From: Lactarius indigo
Taxonomy: Eukaryota; Basidiomycota; Agaricomycetes; Russulales; Russulaceae
Length of the DNA: 64,000 nt
Direction of reading: 5' to 3'
NCBI GenBank assembly: GCA_025766275.1
Contig: JAFKAC010000001.1
Location: 3,720,001-3,784,000, forward strand
Every line of letters starts with the position of its first letter. Positions within the stretch are counted from its first letter, which is position 1. A program made the position numbers and the translations under genes. Positions 34,567-46,786 of this stretch are shown here, piece after piece. Under the pieces are notes generated by a model. That model had not been told where the DNA came from. It made no database searches and worked only from the letters and a program-made list of their open reading frames with translations.

Positions 34567-35519
34567 GGTGTGCCTTCAGAACAGGACACGTCTGACGTTC
34601 ACCAGACAAGAAAACAGTGATCTGTTTATTCGTACTGTAGGTCGATGGAAGACGGAGAGAACAAGGCTGAGTTGACGAGGCTGAGTCAAGGTGTCTGAAA
34701 TTTAATTGGTCGGGACGCGACGCGACTCCGCCTTCGGCATGAACCGAGGCACGCCACAGGCGCGTCGATTGCCCCTGCCCCTGCCCGTTGTTGCCGGCGA
34801 CTGGTGGAAGAATGACCGGATAGGATGGCAACCCTTCCGACGGAACTGAACTGGGACGGTCCCTGACCGAGTTTCTGCATGTGGTAGAACCCTGATCGAG
34901 CCAGATATGAGCGGGGGCGGTCCATGGATTAGCCTCGTGCGAGGTCATTCAGGAACTCAACACCCCTCCACCACGTGCAGAAGTGTGTTGGACACCTGAC
35001 CGCCAGGGATAAAGTGAAGCATGTCTCCTCAGGAAATGGCTAAAAGACCGCGGGCGGTGATGGCTTTGAACGTGGGGCACACGGCCGATGTGTAGCTTTT
35101 CGCTCGATGTGGCATACACTTTTCGCCCGAGAAACACTGAAACTTCCTAAAGGCGCTCAAATGGCGACTGCAATCCCGTGAGGAATCTGCCTTCCTCCCT
35201 GGCTGTCTCATGACCATGACCGATCTCGGAGACTTATATAGTTACTCAGCGTAACCCATTCAAGCTTCTGTCCGAGTTCGGATCTTCTCACAACCTCCGA
35301 GATATACCATTTTGATATAACGACCATGTTGGATATCTACAATCACAGAGCCGCCAGCCACGCTCCGTAGCATCAATCAAATATGGACTGAACCATTCCT
35401 GGAAGAAACATTATTCTAGCGCTAAAGGAGCCCAGCCCACTCAAGACGGGGGAGAGATTATACAATGCCAACGACGGTCTTGCGTGTTGTGCTGCACGTC
35501 AGTGCATTTACTAGTCTCC
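34567..35519. other. Intergenic region RAD16 / WW-domain gene
   Basis: About 950 bp. It holds the RAD16 promoter (34,567 on) and the downstream flank of the WW gene. Reading frames here are antisense-type without family resemblance. CpG-rich, unlike the repeat block. Confidence 0.45.
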
Positions 35520-36483
35520 TCAAAAGTCGCCACCATCATAGTCGCCATCTTGGCCGTCTTGGAAACCTGCAACGTGTGACATGAAATTTCACATAAGGAA
35601 ATGCGAGAGCAGTAAGTTCAGCCGACCTTCGTTGTACGCATTCCTGATCATGATCCTCGAATGCATTTGCGAGCAGGGCACCACCCAATAAACCTCCACC
35701 GGCCGCTGCAGCGAGAGGAGAAAAGGTTCAGCCCTATCACGTGCCCGAACGCCAGTGCGCACCTAAAGCCAAACCTCCCATACCCATACCACCGCCTCGT
35801 CCGCCACGTGCCGGTTGCTGTTGAGGCTGTGCATACACTAAAGGTCACCAGAGCACTTTGAGTGACTCCACATCCTGTGTGCAAATGAGACGTATACCTG
35901 GTTGCTGCTGTTGCCAGCCACCTTGGGGCCATCCCTGCTGAGCAGGATAGCCGTAGCCCTGCGGAGGCGGATATCCACCTTGTGGTTGTGGTGGCACACT
36001 CTGGAAATTACGCTGATCCGGCTGGCCGACTTGGTAGCCCGGGCCGCTCGGATAGGGCGAAGTCTGATTATACTGCTGGGGACCAACATACTGACCCGGG
36101 AATGATGGGCCACTGCTATTGTAGGCACGGTTCGGTGGGGGGTTAGAGGGTGGTGCGTAGGTCGTTGACGGCTGGGGAGACGAGGGTGCGGCCCCGAGTG
36201 GATGGGCCCAGGATGACCGCGGTGGCTGCGCACGTGTATCTACGTAATACCTACCCAAAGCGACAATCTCGTGAGTTACACAGACAGACATCACCACGAG
36301 AATGTGCCGGCGCACCACGCATGATAGCTGTTGAACAATTGCACGAGATTGGGTCAGGATAGCTCCGGTTGGGAATAGGTAGAGTACGACATACTTGTCG
36401 TCCCAGCGAGTGATCCAGCCATCTGGAAGCTGTCTGCGGTCAGGGTTAACAGTAGGGGGGGATGATGGCGGGGGGGCGGACAT
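35520..36483 (-). CDS. WW-domain protein with Pro/Gln/Gly-rich tail
   Basis: The start MSAPPPSSPPTVNPDRRQLP at 36,483 leads straight into a WW domain, LPDGWITRWDD...YYVDTRAQPPRSSWAHP. The domain is split by an intron (about 36,245-36,395) and keeps both signature Trp residues and the Pro. The domain binds proline-rich ligands. The rest is a Pro/Gln/Gly/Tyr-rich low-complexity region (QPQGGYPPPQGYGYPAQQG), then a Gly/Ala-rich hydrophobic stretch (GGLALGAAAAGGLLGGALLA) resembling a glycine-zipper segment. The tail is acidic and ends DYDGGDF at 35,520. Similar short WW proteins are common in basidiomycetes. The role is unknown; the hydrophobic segment hints at membrane association or oligomerisation. 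Confidence 0.78.
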
Positions 36484-37038
36484 CTGGATATCGATGAGTG
36501 GAGGGAAGAGGTGGTACGCGGAGAGGAGTCATTGATAAGTTATAAGCATTATATATCCGACCTGGGGCACATCGCCATTGATCACATTGGACCTTGCTGA
36601 CAGCGTGCTCTTCTTACGCAGCCTTACCCTGCCGGGGCTCGACCGGCCGAGCGCCGGATGAGTCTGTATGAAGTCCGCGGAAGTGCGGATGGTCCAACGA
36701 GCTCAGTTCAGTTCAGTCCGACTTGGATTCAATTCACTGTCTCCAGATCGGGCACTCTTTGTTCACGGACCCTGCATTCGAGCATATTGCTGGCTTGGAA
36801 CAGGTGCGATCATAATAGCACCCCCGCAGAGTTCCATATAGAATCTGGCGCAACGTCAATTTAGGAGATGTACCATTTGGGTCAAGCAGGGACCGATCAA
36901 GATAAGCATATAAGGTATGTAACATCCAGGAGGTCGCAGAAGTGGCGGAAGTACTAAGCACGAGGACGTACAGTAAGTAGAAAAATCGGTCGGTCGGTCG
37001 GACTGTCTTGTGGGAGGCGTCAGGTGGCGCTATCCATT
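36484..37038. other. Intergenic region WW gene / HMG gene
   Basis: About 550 bp without a gene. It contains the WW-gene promoter; a TTATATATCC stretch lies about 65 bp upstream of its start codon (near 36,550). Confidence 0.4.
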
Positions 37039-38065
37039 TCATGCCTTGCTTCTCTTCTTTTTTTCCTGGCGCGCTGGCATCGGGGCTGTGGGTGAACTGA
37101 CTTTGCCTTTTGGTTTCGCAGCAGAGGCTGTGACAACCTCGGCTTTGCTCCTTGTCTTGCTTTTTGGGGGTGGTGGTGGGGGTGACTCTTTGACATCATC
37201 CTCCTCATCCTCGTCTGAATTTCCGCCTGTGCCATCCTCCTCCTCCTCGGACTTGTCCGACTGGCTCGTGTCAGTGGACGAATCATTTGACTCAGAAGGT
37301 TGTAGCGCTAATTTGGTGCCCTGAAACCGTTTTAGTAACCTTGACGCGCCGATACAAGAATAACACTGACAGGTGAACTATTTCGGTGAACAGGTTCTTC
37401 CACAGGGGCAACCACCGCCTTATGGATGGCGGGTTTGGTTGTTGCCACGATCCCACGGCGCTCGTCGTAGGCTCGTTTCTCCGCCTCCCACTTCTGTTTA
37501 GCCTCAGCTTGGAGGCGCTCGTAAGGCTAAGTGACTGGGTTAGAGGGAGCTGGGGACATAATTTAAGTGGGAGACTAACAGCCTTTTGTTCGCGCGTCAT
37601 TTCTGCCCACTGCTTCGAGACCCTGGACATGACCTCTGCTGCGCTGATGTCGGGGTGTTGCTTGCGCAACTCCTGGCGCAAGTCATTCTGGAAGAAAATG
37701 TAGGAAGATGCCGCGCGCTTCGGCGCGTCTGGATCCTTGATCTTCTTATTCGAGACGCGTCTCTTCTTGGTCGGGCCGTCGATATCGTCGTCGTCCGTCC
37801 CTTGGCGTTTGTTCCCATTTCCCGCTTGAACCGCTTCCAGAGAAGGTAGCGAGCTCCCGCTGAACGAAGCCTGTGAAAGTGTCTGTGCAAACTGGTCCGC
37901 GGCGTTAGCGCAGTGGCGCATCTGCTGTGCAACAGAGCCAAGGCTCGCAAGGAGCTAGGGGGGTAGGGGATTTAGGAGTGATCAACGAGATAGCCGTGGA
38001 AGACCCACCATTAATTTTTGGTACTCAAGTTGGGCAGTGGCTGAGTTTTGTTGTGGGTTCGCCAT
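37039..38065 (-). CDS. HMG-box DNA-binding protein
   Basis: The start at 38,065 gives MANPQQNSATAQLEYQKLM. The HMG box spans roughly residues 75-145: DPDAPKRAASSYIFFQNDLR, then QHPDISAAEVMSRVSKQWAEM, and after an intron (about 37,525-37,580) PYERLQAEAKQKWEAEKRAY. A basic NLS-like patch (PTKKRRVSNKKIK) precedes it. The tail is an acidic Ser/Asp/Glu run followed by Lys-rich KSKTRSKAE and ends RQEKKKRSKA at 37,039. The layout (single box, acidic then basic tail) is that of architectural chromatin proteins such as HMGB/Nhp6 relatives. It is divergent from the PNUTS-like gene. Confidence 0.85.
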
Positions 38066-38475
38066 AGTGTCGAAGTGGCCTCAAGTGTAGGACACGGTTC
38101 GATTAACCCCCGTTATACGTTGGTTTTTCGACGCGTAGAGTTGGCTTGAAATCGATTGAAAGACCCTTTGCGGAGTGTGAATGAGACAGAGCGGAGATTT
38201 AATCTGGGCTGAAGTTCATAAGGTGCTCGTTTTGTGGACGATAATAAGCGTCAACGACGACAGTGGCCTTTCAAGACTTTATCCCAGCTGACGGTTCTGT
38301 TAGCGGTATCGTCCCGGAATTTTCGGTTTTTCTTCATTCTCTCCTCGTCTTTTGCGGTTCGGTTACGCCAATTTTGAGCCGTAATTGTGTGTTTGCCAGT
38401 CGTCCGGGAAAGTGCTGTAGCGCCTCACAACAGAGAAAAGAAAAAGAAAAAAAAGATTAAAGAGACGACCGACAA
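38066..38475. promoter_or_regulatory. Divergent promoter region, HMG / PNUTS-like genes
   Basis: 410 bp between two divergent starts. An A-rich run (AAAGAAAAAGAAAAAAAAGA) sits 20-40 bp before the PNUTS start, a typical nucleosome-free promoter element in fungi. Confidence 0.45.
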
Positions 38476-41400
38476 ATGGACGTATTCTCGAATGCGTCCG
38501 CTTGGTTGCAGCATTCTCCTACCCAAATTTCCCAATCTTCCCAGAATGACCTTGCGGACTCCCAACGACCTCCCAGTTCGACCGATTGGAAAGACCCGTC
38601 ACCATCCGCGTCGGGCTCAAACGGAGCCTCAGCAGTCTCGGGAAACATTGATCTGCACGACTTTGGTTTGGGAGACCTATCTGGTAAGCACCGCGTGCCT
38701 GCCTCATGATTCGCCTAGCGTATCCAATCCAATGTGAGAGCCTGACTCGACAACCGTATCCAGCGCCCCAGACATCATCGACGTCACCCTCCACCTTCTT
38801 CAACTACCCCAGCAATTTCTTCCTTCCCTCTGTCTCCGCTCCCTACAATGCCATGAACTATGGCCCAACAAACTGGTCGCCACAGCCAGGGCAAGTCCCG
38901 TTGTCGACATACTCCACCTTAAATGGTGCTACATCATCGACCTCTCAATCACCATCTTCTCAATCCTCTCAACCAAACATTGAGTGCGTGACTCGACTTA
39001 CCGCCTGTATACTCATTATTTACCCATCGATTTCTCAGTCCTGCATTAACCACTCTTAGCACTTCGACCCCCCCACTTTCATATTCACCACCAGCCAACG
39101 GTTCTCAACAGCAATCATCACAGCATCACCTATTACATTCCCAGTACCCTCATTTATCTTCATTATCTATTGCATACGCACAGGCCTCTTCTTCCCCTTT
39201 GGCGACTACCCTCGCTCAAGCGCAAAGCCAAACACAGTCACATCCGCAGTCCCAGCAGCCCGAGTCCTTCGCAAGGCACGCTTTCTCCCTTTGCCCTCCA
39301 TCCCCCTCAGCACCTGTCCTCCATCCCGCCGTCCTTATTTTACAGTGCGACATCCCAGTCCGATTCTCCTGCACCTCCGTCCCACACCCGCCGAGAGGCG
39401 TTTCTCGGAGGCCATCAAACCGTCACTTCAGGCAAAGAGTTTTGCCGGCGGTGCCCGTAGCGTGCAGCAACTTGTCAGTCGGATCATAGAATACGGCATT
39501 TCAGAAGTGAGCGGGCAAACTAGACTCGATATCCTCACCAAGATCCGAGATAATGCTGGGAACAATTACTTCCGGGCCTGGCTCGAGAATATATCCGCAA
39601 TGGATATCACACGGGATTGGTTGAAAGCCGGGGCAACCATCAACACAGATAATCAAGTGCTGGAGACAGTTATGCCGTTACTCCACGTGTGTTTTCACGC
39701 TTATTCCCTATTTTTCCATCTCATCATTTTTTTTTTTTCGTTATCTTTCATCTCCTGCTGTCATACCGTTAAATGACCCTGATGGCTCGTAATGGCCAGA
39801 TTGCGGACCGCCTGCCTTTTACGGGTGACACACTTGTTTCCTCTAAGATCGGCAAAATTGTGCGCAAGCTCGCGAAGGATGCCCCGATACCTGGTGAGTA
39901 CTTAGCCACAGCTTATCTTAAGTCGATACTCCCCTTGTGGTGTCAAATGATACGGCATCCTCACATGTCGGCTGCAATTGATGCCCCAATCACCCTTCTT
40001 TACCTTTTGTAAATGCTCAACGAAATTGGAGTATCGTGTCTGACCGTGATATACAATAGCGGTCAAGGATATGGCAGCGAATCTCGAACGAAAGTGGCGG
40101 AATCAGTTTGTTTACATGCAGGACCAGGTCATGGCTGCCGAAGATGACATGCAGGGTGGGTTTTGTTATCAGTCTTTCGTAATAAGTCCGTTGAAATAAC
40201 GATTAGTAGATGCGAAACAAAAGAAGCGTAAGTTACCTGACGCTCTGTCCAAGGCAGGCCCGCCGACAAAGAAGAGCGCCGTGTCACCAGCATCTACGTC
40301 GCGGCCTTCTGTGGTAGTTAAGAAGGAGGGGAGGCTATCAACGACAACGGCGGCGGGGGCAGCGACAGTGAAAGACTCCAAGTCAGACTCGTCGTTCTTC
40401 TCGGCGCCTAAGCAGAAACCAAAGCTACCTAGCTTCAAGAAAGCGCCTACCGGACCGACGACATCCACTGCAATCAAAAAGGAGACCATCGCAAACGTTG
40501 CCCAGCCCTCGTCGACCGATGCGTTCCAGGAGGCATTAAAGGACATGGCGAGGGCGCGGAAGCCATCACCAGTCGCACCTAATATATCCGGCAACACCAG
40601 AACGACGACGCCTCCTGTGGTACTAGCCAGTGCTAAAGCCGCTCAAAAAGAAGAAATCGGTAACATGGGCTGCCGATGGGCAGCTCGAGTTGGTGAAGCT
40701 CATTGAGAGAGCAGTGTACGATGACGATCCCGTTGATGTCAGCTTCATTTTCCTATTAATATTTGTACAGTACATTAATTACGTGCCACGCTCGCTGATT
40801 TACAGGGTACACCACACGCGCTGCACAATGTACGTGAATTGGAGAGAGGCGAGGGCGCCGCCCTGCATGCCCACTTATTCGAAGAGCTCCTTGATTGGTT
40901 CGAGCCGCAACGTAAGCATTGCTCACATGTGCCAAGCTAGGCCGCACTGACACCGCATCTCTGCCAGTCATTGATATGCCGGAGGACATTGAAGCACGCC
41001 CGCGGGGTGAAGAAAGCCAAGAGCGCGGTGCGCAGGAGCAGCGTGAACTTACCGCCCTTGGTGCATCTTATCTCGTTCAGCCGATACCAGATTCGCCCGC
41101 GGAGCTGCAACCGATTTCGATGCTTTCGCAGGAACAGGTCGACGAAAACGTGGTACAAATGCTCGCAGGCGCTGAGATTGACGTCCCTCTCGTGGCCACC
41201 TGCCATGGCGATTGCACCGTTAGCTGGTGCAACCGTCTCCGAGCTTGTCGGACAGCTTGCGGCCGAAGGTGTAGCAGGCTCGGCGTTAACGGCATCGGAG
41301 GCAGTTACTACCCCGGCGTTCGATCCTGCGGTACTAGCGCAGCTCGCGAACAGTATTCCGCAGGAACAACTCCAACAACTCGCACAGATGTTCGCTGCGC

Positions 41401-41796
41401 AGCCGTCGCTGCCCCAGACCCAACAACAAGGCGATCAGCCTGGCTGGGATGCACAGACTTCGGCGGCGTTCCCGGCGGACGCCGACATGAATGCTGGCAC
41501 GCCACGCGATCGTTGGCCACCCATGCCGGATGATCCAAAGTGGGGCAGCGGTGGGTCCGGCCGAGGGCGCGGGCGGGGCCGTCCGCTGGATGGGGTTAGA
41601 CAGTTTAGATCGCGAACAGCCTGCTCGTTCTACGCACAAGGAAGGCAAGCACACATCCCCACGCGCTACTGCGCCTCCTTCCAGCCTGGGCGCGAAAGAA
41701 CTGATGACAATTTTATTCATTTTTTTCCCTCATTGGTACAACAGATGCAAGTACGGTGATCAGTGCAACTTTAGCCACGATCAGGGTTTTAGCTAG
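38476..41796 (+). CDS. PNUTS/Ppn1-like PP1 nuclear targeting subunit
   Basis: Three features in the right order identify a PNUTS (PPP1R10) homologue. First is a TFIIS N-terminal (LW-type) domain (VQQLVSRIIEYGI, RLDILTKIRDNAGNNYFRAW, ITRDWLK; about 39,465-39,900). Second is an RVxF-type PP1 docking motif, KKKSVTWAADG (40,654-40,671), closely matching the vertebrate motif. Third is a C-terminal CCCH zinc finger (CSFYAQGRCKYGDQCNFSH) ending at 41,796. PNUTS recruits PP1 to RNA polymerase II termination complexes. The N-terminus is Ser/Gln-rich. A GC-AG intron (41,645-41,744) splits the zinc finger. Two apparent one-base gains (about 39,250 and 39,385) break the low-complexity part before the TFIIS domain. 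Confidence 0.85.
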
Positions 41797-42490
41797 GAGG
41801 AGGGGCTAATTTTGGATTGTTGTGGGGAAGTACAGCAGGCGATCGGTCACGAGGACCACCGACGCGCACACGATATGCGCTGGTAATCGGCTAGGGTACT
41901 GGGTGTTTTCTGGACTAACGTGGCGTCTAGTACCCTGTTTCTCGACTAGCTTAATTCATTTGGTATATACTGGGGTTGGGTCGTGCAAACGAAGCGCATC
42001 ATCGAAGGTCATGAGACGCAAAACGTTCACGGAAATGACAAGCACAGTGCCTATAAGGGACACGCGTTCTTTACATCCATCGATCCGAGGTGTTTCCCTT
42101 CGGTGAAATCGATCCACGAGAAAACACTTAGAGGTGCATTACTAGAGTAGCTTTGTTGCGCACTAAGCACCCAGATATAGGATACGTACAATGTTGCGGA
42201 TAAATACGACGCTATAAGACATACGGCAAATCCCGATGCGCAAGAACTGAAGGCAGAGCAGGATCTTGAGAGAAAGAGAAAAGACGAAAAAAGAATGTGT
42301 CCGTAAAATACATGTAACTTCTAACATATTGCAGGACGAGATGTTTGAATTACCGAATGCGTGCAAGCTAGCTAGCAGACAGAAAGAGAGGAGAGGGGGA
42401 AAGGGGGAGGTAGCAGGGCGGCGGGTACACGAACAATTTCAAACAGGACGGACAGGGGGGACAAACAAGGGGGAGGTGTCAATTTCCGCC
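41797..42490. other. Convergent intergenic region
   Basis: About 690 bp between the stops of the PNUTS-like and LIM-binding genes. Non-coding; expected to contain both 3' UTRs. Confidence 0.45.
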
Positions 42491-45400
42491 CTATGGTCGT
42501 CCTCGTTTCCGAGGATTGCGCTTCGAGGCCGCAGACGACGCTTTCCGCGTTCGAAGTTGTCGGTGATGAGGTCTCCCCGGCTCCCTTACGCTTCAGCTGC
42601 GCGTTCATCATCGAGGGCGTCGATGACCCAGCAGAAGGTGGGGCAGGCTGGATTAGGGGCATTCGCTTGCTGCGGTGTACCTTTCCCCTTGTCGGGAGAT
42701 GACGCGGGAGAACCCATTGATGGTGCCCTTTGCGGGATCGTCGCAGGGGTGATCTGTGCTGAAGATGGCGCCGTGGACGACATGTTGGGCGTATATAATG
42801 AATGTGTCGATGGTCCCGCACTCATACCCTCAGAGAAGAACTGGCCCTGGGTATGGGGCATCTCCCGGAGTTTTTGCGCGAACTGCTTTAACGTATCTGG
42901 TAGTGGATACATACATCGGTTAGTGCGCCAGAAGTCTCTTTGGCAGGAAATGGTACGTACCTAATGGACCAACACCAGGCATCGTGAGAATATTGCATGA
43001 GATCGGTCATTTGTGCTACACTTTCCGCCAACTGACAAGGCCAGAGCAGTTCTTCAGACTTGAGTGAATGGGTTATGACCTGGAACACGTACCTCGAGAC
43101 ATCTCATGGTAGCCTGAGGGATCCCGAACGCGTTCACGGGCTCTGCTGGGATGAACGCACGCTCATATGTTATCCGAGGCTCCTCCCATCTCTCATCATC
43201 TCTCTGGCCCGCCTGTGCAGGAGGTGGCTGTGGTGGTTGCGGCAATGGCGGCGGAACGCCTACACCGTTCATGGTGGGTGACGGGGTCGGGGCATTGCGC
43301 ACCTGCGGGGTCTTGTTGGCGTCAAGTCGATTACCGCCTATTACATCTACCGCAACGTGCTTCTCATACAAATTAGAGTCGAACTGGATGTGGTCGATCT
43401 TCAGCAGAAACGGTGAGTGTGGCGCAGACTGCGTTGTGGCGCCGTTCTGAGTTGTGTTCGGAATCACAATGACATGTGCCGTAAATGGTCCCCGGAGTGT
43501 TACGGTGTAGCCATTGTGGTACCGGTACGTCCACATTGCAGAGACACATTGGACCACCGCATGGTTGAGTCCAACAACACGCTCGCGCGCGCCATCCAGA
43601 GATAGTGTCATAGATTTGACACCGGATTGGCTCGTGACAAGAAAAAACCGTGGTAAGACCGGTGTGCCAACCTCTGTAGGTCTGGTGAGCCGAGTTTCCG
43701 GCGGATCAATAGAAAAACTATGACAAACCAAACACTTTTGCCTCAACTTTTTGGTTGTCTTTCCAGAGTGTAAGTTTGAGTGTCGCTGATGCAAGAAAGA
43801 ACTCTTCCACCAAGCCCACCCAATGTGAGAGCTGTAGTTTTTGGGACTATATAAAAACGAGACGTCGGTTATGATCAACTCAGATAATGAATAAAAGGAC
43901 ACACTTTCTGGTCTTCGGCCGCAAGCATGCCACTAAACTGCAAAACACGCATCAGAGCTTGTCCAAGCCCGATGGTGGGTGCATGACTGCTAAGTTAAAA
44001 CATGGTGAGTGAGTACGCTTGTGCTAATAATATAGGAACACAAACTTTGACATAGGCGGACGGATCCCAGGAGCACCGGGTTGTCGCGAAAGGTCACCAT
44101 TCTCGGTCGACGACACCGGGACCAAGGGCGGAGGACCAGTCCCTACGCCCGTGCCCATGACTGGGCGAGATGGCGGTAGAGAGGTCGGTCCACCGCTCAT
44201 ACTTGCGGTATGTCCCTGGAGGATCGTTGCATTTGGCGGGAGGGTGCCGGGTGGGGGGTGTGGAGTAGGCGATTGTCCTATCCGTTGCTGGGACAGCGGC
44301 CGCTGTGGCTGGGATTGTGGGCGGGTTGGGTTAGGAATGGGCGCACTAAATCTATCAGGCAGATGTGCCGGAGGTATGTGAGATTGTTGGTGTGGTGTTT
44401 GCTGTCTCGGGGGAGTGGGGTGTGACAGGCCCTGCGATGATTGCGCTTGCTGGTGTGGCGGGCCAAGAGCTGGATGCGACGAAGAGGACGGTCGCGGTGG
44501 GGGATGGGTTGAAAATGTCTGGGAAAACCCCTCATTTGTATTACTACCGTTACTCCCAGACGAAACACCAGAACCATGGGCAACATATTGCGCTGGCGTC
44601 AGCGTAAAGTCCGAACGGGTGGGTGATGTACTAGAGGGCCCTGCTCCACCGCTAGAAAGACTGTGAGCCATGTCCATGTGTTGAGATGGCGAAGACGTGG
44701 GAGGCATGAAGAACTGGGTCGCAGAGGTAATGCCGGACATATGACTGGCAGGGGGGTGGGGGCCGCCTTGTGGAAAGTGACCGCCTGAAAATCCTGGCAT
44801 TGCGCCAAACGTATTTGCACCTTCTGATGAAGAGAGTGGACGATGCATGGGTTGTGACATGGAAGTCGCTGGACCTTGCGGGCCTTGGGGAGGTGGCTGA
44901 GGTCCAGGGCCACCCATGCCTAGCGAATTGGGAAAACCTTGCTGCTGTTGCGTTTGCTGAGGTACATTGCCTATCATCCCTGATGTCATGTTTACGCCCA
45001 TGCCACCATGTCCTCGCATCCCGCCAGGTGGAATACTTGACATCCCAAGTTGGGGACGAATTGGGCCAACGCCCGGTTGTCCAGGCAGGGAGGGCTGACT
45101 AGCCCGCATCGTCATTTGCGTTTGAGGCTGGGACTGAGGGCCCGGACGCTGCGTTTGGAGGCCACCTGTGAGACCCAAGCCGGGGTTATTCATGCCCACT
45201 GGATGAGAACTCGGATGAGGGGAGGTGAGGGGGGCGCCAACGCCCAAAGGCTGGGATGCAACGCGTTGGACGGGACCCTGCCCACTCTGCGATACCATCC
45301 CCGGATAGCCAACCCCAGAAGGTTGGGTGGGGACTACACCATTCATAGCTGGAGGGCCAGTTTGTGCCCCACCGGAGGTTGCACGCTGCGATTGGGCAAG

Positions 45401-45616
45401 TATGTCGAGCCGACGGTTGTCGACTCGTATGCGTGTCATTTGAGGGTTAGCGAAGGTATTGGGGTGTGCGTTCTGAAGGAAGTTAACACTTTGGTTGGTG
45501 CCGGTGAGAGGGTTGAGATTGTGGGGTTGAACAGGTGCCGATTGGCCATGCTGTTGAGGGAGGAAAGTCTGGTTTATGTTCATTGTCGGTAGCATGTTGT
45601 GTTGGGAGCGTATCAT
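42491..45616 (-). CDS. LIM-domain-binding (Ldb/Seuss/PtaB-type) transcriptional co-regulator
   Basis: A first block (45,616-44,030) is Gln/Pro/Gly-rich with no globular domain, containing SDFTLTPAQYVAHGSGVSSG. It is followed by the LIM-binding domain in short exons: GTPVLPRFFLVTSQSGVKSM, RVVGLNHAVVQCVSAMWTYR, GYTVTLRGPFTAHVIV and HIQFDSNLYEKHVAVDVI. These strings match Ldb1/Seuss-type proteins; fungal members (PtaB, Mfg1) control adhesion and filamentation. The C-terminus ends NPRKRGRP, AT-hook-like, at 42,491. Reaching it needs one-base slips near 42,647 and 42,546. The start is uncertain: an intron at about 45,630-45,696 could join an upstream exon whose ATG is at 45,864. Confidence 0.82.
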
Positions 45617-45976
45617 ATCCTGCTGGCCAGTCGTCTGCGAACCCGGAAAGAAGTAAAACTTTTCAGCCAGGATGTAAAGATGGTGGGGTCTCGAGCATGT
45701 ACTGCAGATTCGCAGAACCCAAGTAGAGCGCTAGCGAGAAGATCAAGCAGCTGAGATAAGCGGTTAGATTCCCTCGCCAATACAAGCGTACCGAGAGAAA
45801 GGAATAAAACGCTGTCGTAAATGGCGACGAGAAAGACGTCGGCGTCGTTGTTGGTGTCGAGCACGAAGTGAGGCGAATCCCTACAAAACTCGCACGGTCG
45901 GAGTCACACCAAACGTGACACCTTTCCTGTCACGCATTAATCACGCACAGTCGCCACATTGCCAATTGTCATTGTC
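45617..45976. promoter_or_regulatory. Divergent region, LIM-binding gene / IMP3
   Basis: 360 bp between divergent starts. On the minus strand it includes an open frame from 45,864 (LVAIYDSVLFLSLGTLVLA) that may be an extra first exon of the LIM-binding gene or only leader sequence. Confidence 0.4.
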
Positions 45977-46786
45977 ATGGTTCGTCAGTTCAAGCACCAC
46001 GAGAAGAAACTCTTGAAGAAAGTCGACTTTCTCAACGTAAGAATAATGCTATTATATTACCCCGAGGTTGATGTCGTTCGTAGTGGAAGCAAGATGCAAA
46101 TCTGCGTGAAATTAAAGTTATGCGCAGGTATCACGTACAGGATCGTGAGGACTACCACAGGTCCGTCAAACAACGCGCAGTATCTTCACCCTCCGCTCAT
46201 ACGTATCTGGAGTTAGGTACAACAAGCTGTGCGGGTCGCTGCGGTCCTTAGCGCATCGCATTTCACTTTTGCCTTCGCAAGACCCGTTTCGTACTCGGAC
46301 GGAAGGACAGATCCTTTCAAAACTTTACGACATGGGCGTTCTCAATTCACAGGCGAAGCTCAGTGATGTCGACAACAAGCTTACTGTAGCCTCATTTTGT
46401 CGACGACGCTTGGCTGTCATCATGGTAACCTCAAAGATGGCAGAAACCGTTAGCGCTGTATGTTACAGTATTTTTTTTTCGGCAATCAATTTTCATTCGT
46501 ACGTGAGAACAGGCAGTCAAATTTATTGAGCAGGGCCATGTCCGCGTAGGACCAGAAAACATTACTGACCCGGCGTACCTCGTTACACGGTGTGCATTCC
46601 ACTAAATGAGGCACTTTTTTTTTTACCTTCCACCTCCAGGCATATGGAAGATTTTGTCACCTGGGTCGACACATCCAAGTTAAAGAGGACAGTCATGAGA
46701 TATAATGACGAAGTATGTTGTTCGTTGCTATTATATGGGCACCGTGTTGATATCGTCTTCAGCTGGACGACTTTGATTTATTATAG
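45977..46786 (+). CDS. U3 snoRNP protein IMP3
   Basis: Exons give [74 protein letters not shown], the S4-domain segment [20 protein letters not shown], and [20 protein letters not shown], ending DDFDLL at 46,786. This matches IMP3 over its whole length (about 185 residues). IMP3 joins the Mpp10 module of the small-subunit processome and helps U3 snoRNA pair with pre-rRNA in the nucleolus. At least five introns of about 50-70 nt, all GT-AG and in frame. The start at 45,977 is fixed by the conserved N-terminus; an upstream in-frame ATG exists at 45,959. Confidence 0.92.

Noticed and set aside
34526..34948. 140-residue minus-strand frame upstream of RAD16
   Set aside because: No similarity or start context; overlaps the RAD16 promoter and first codons in another frame.
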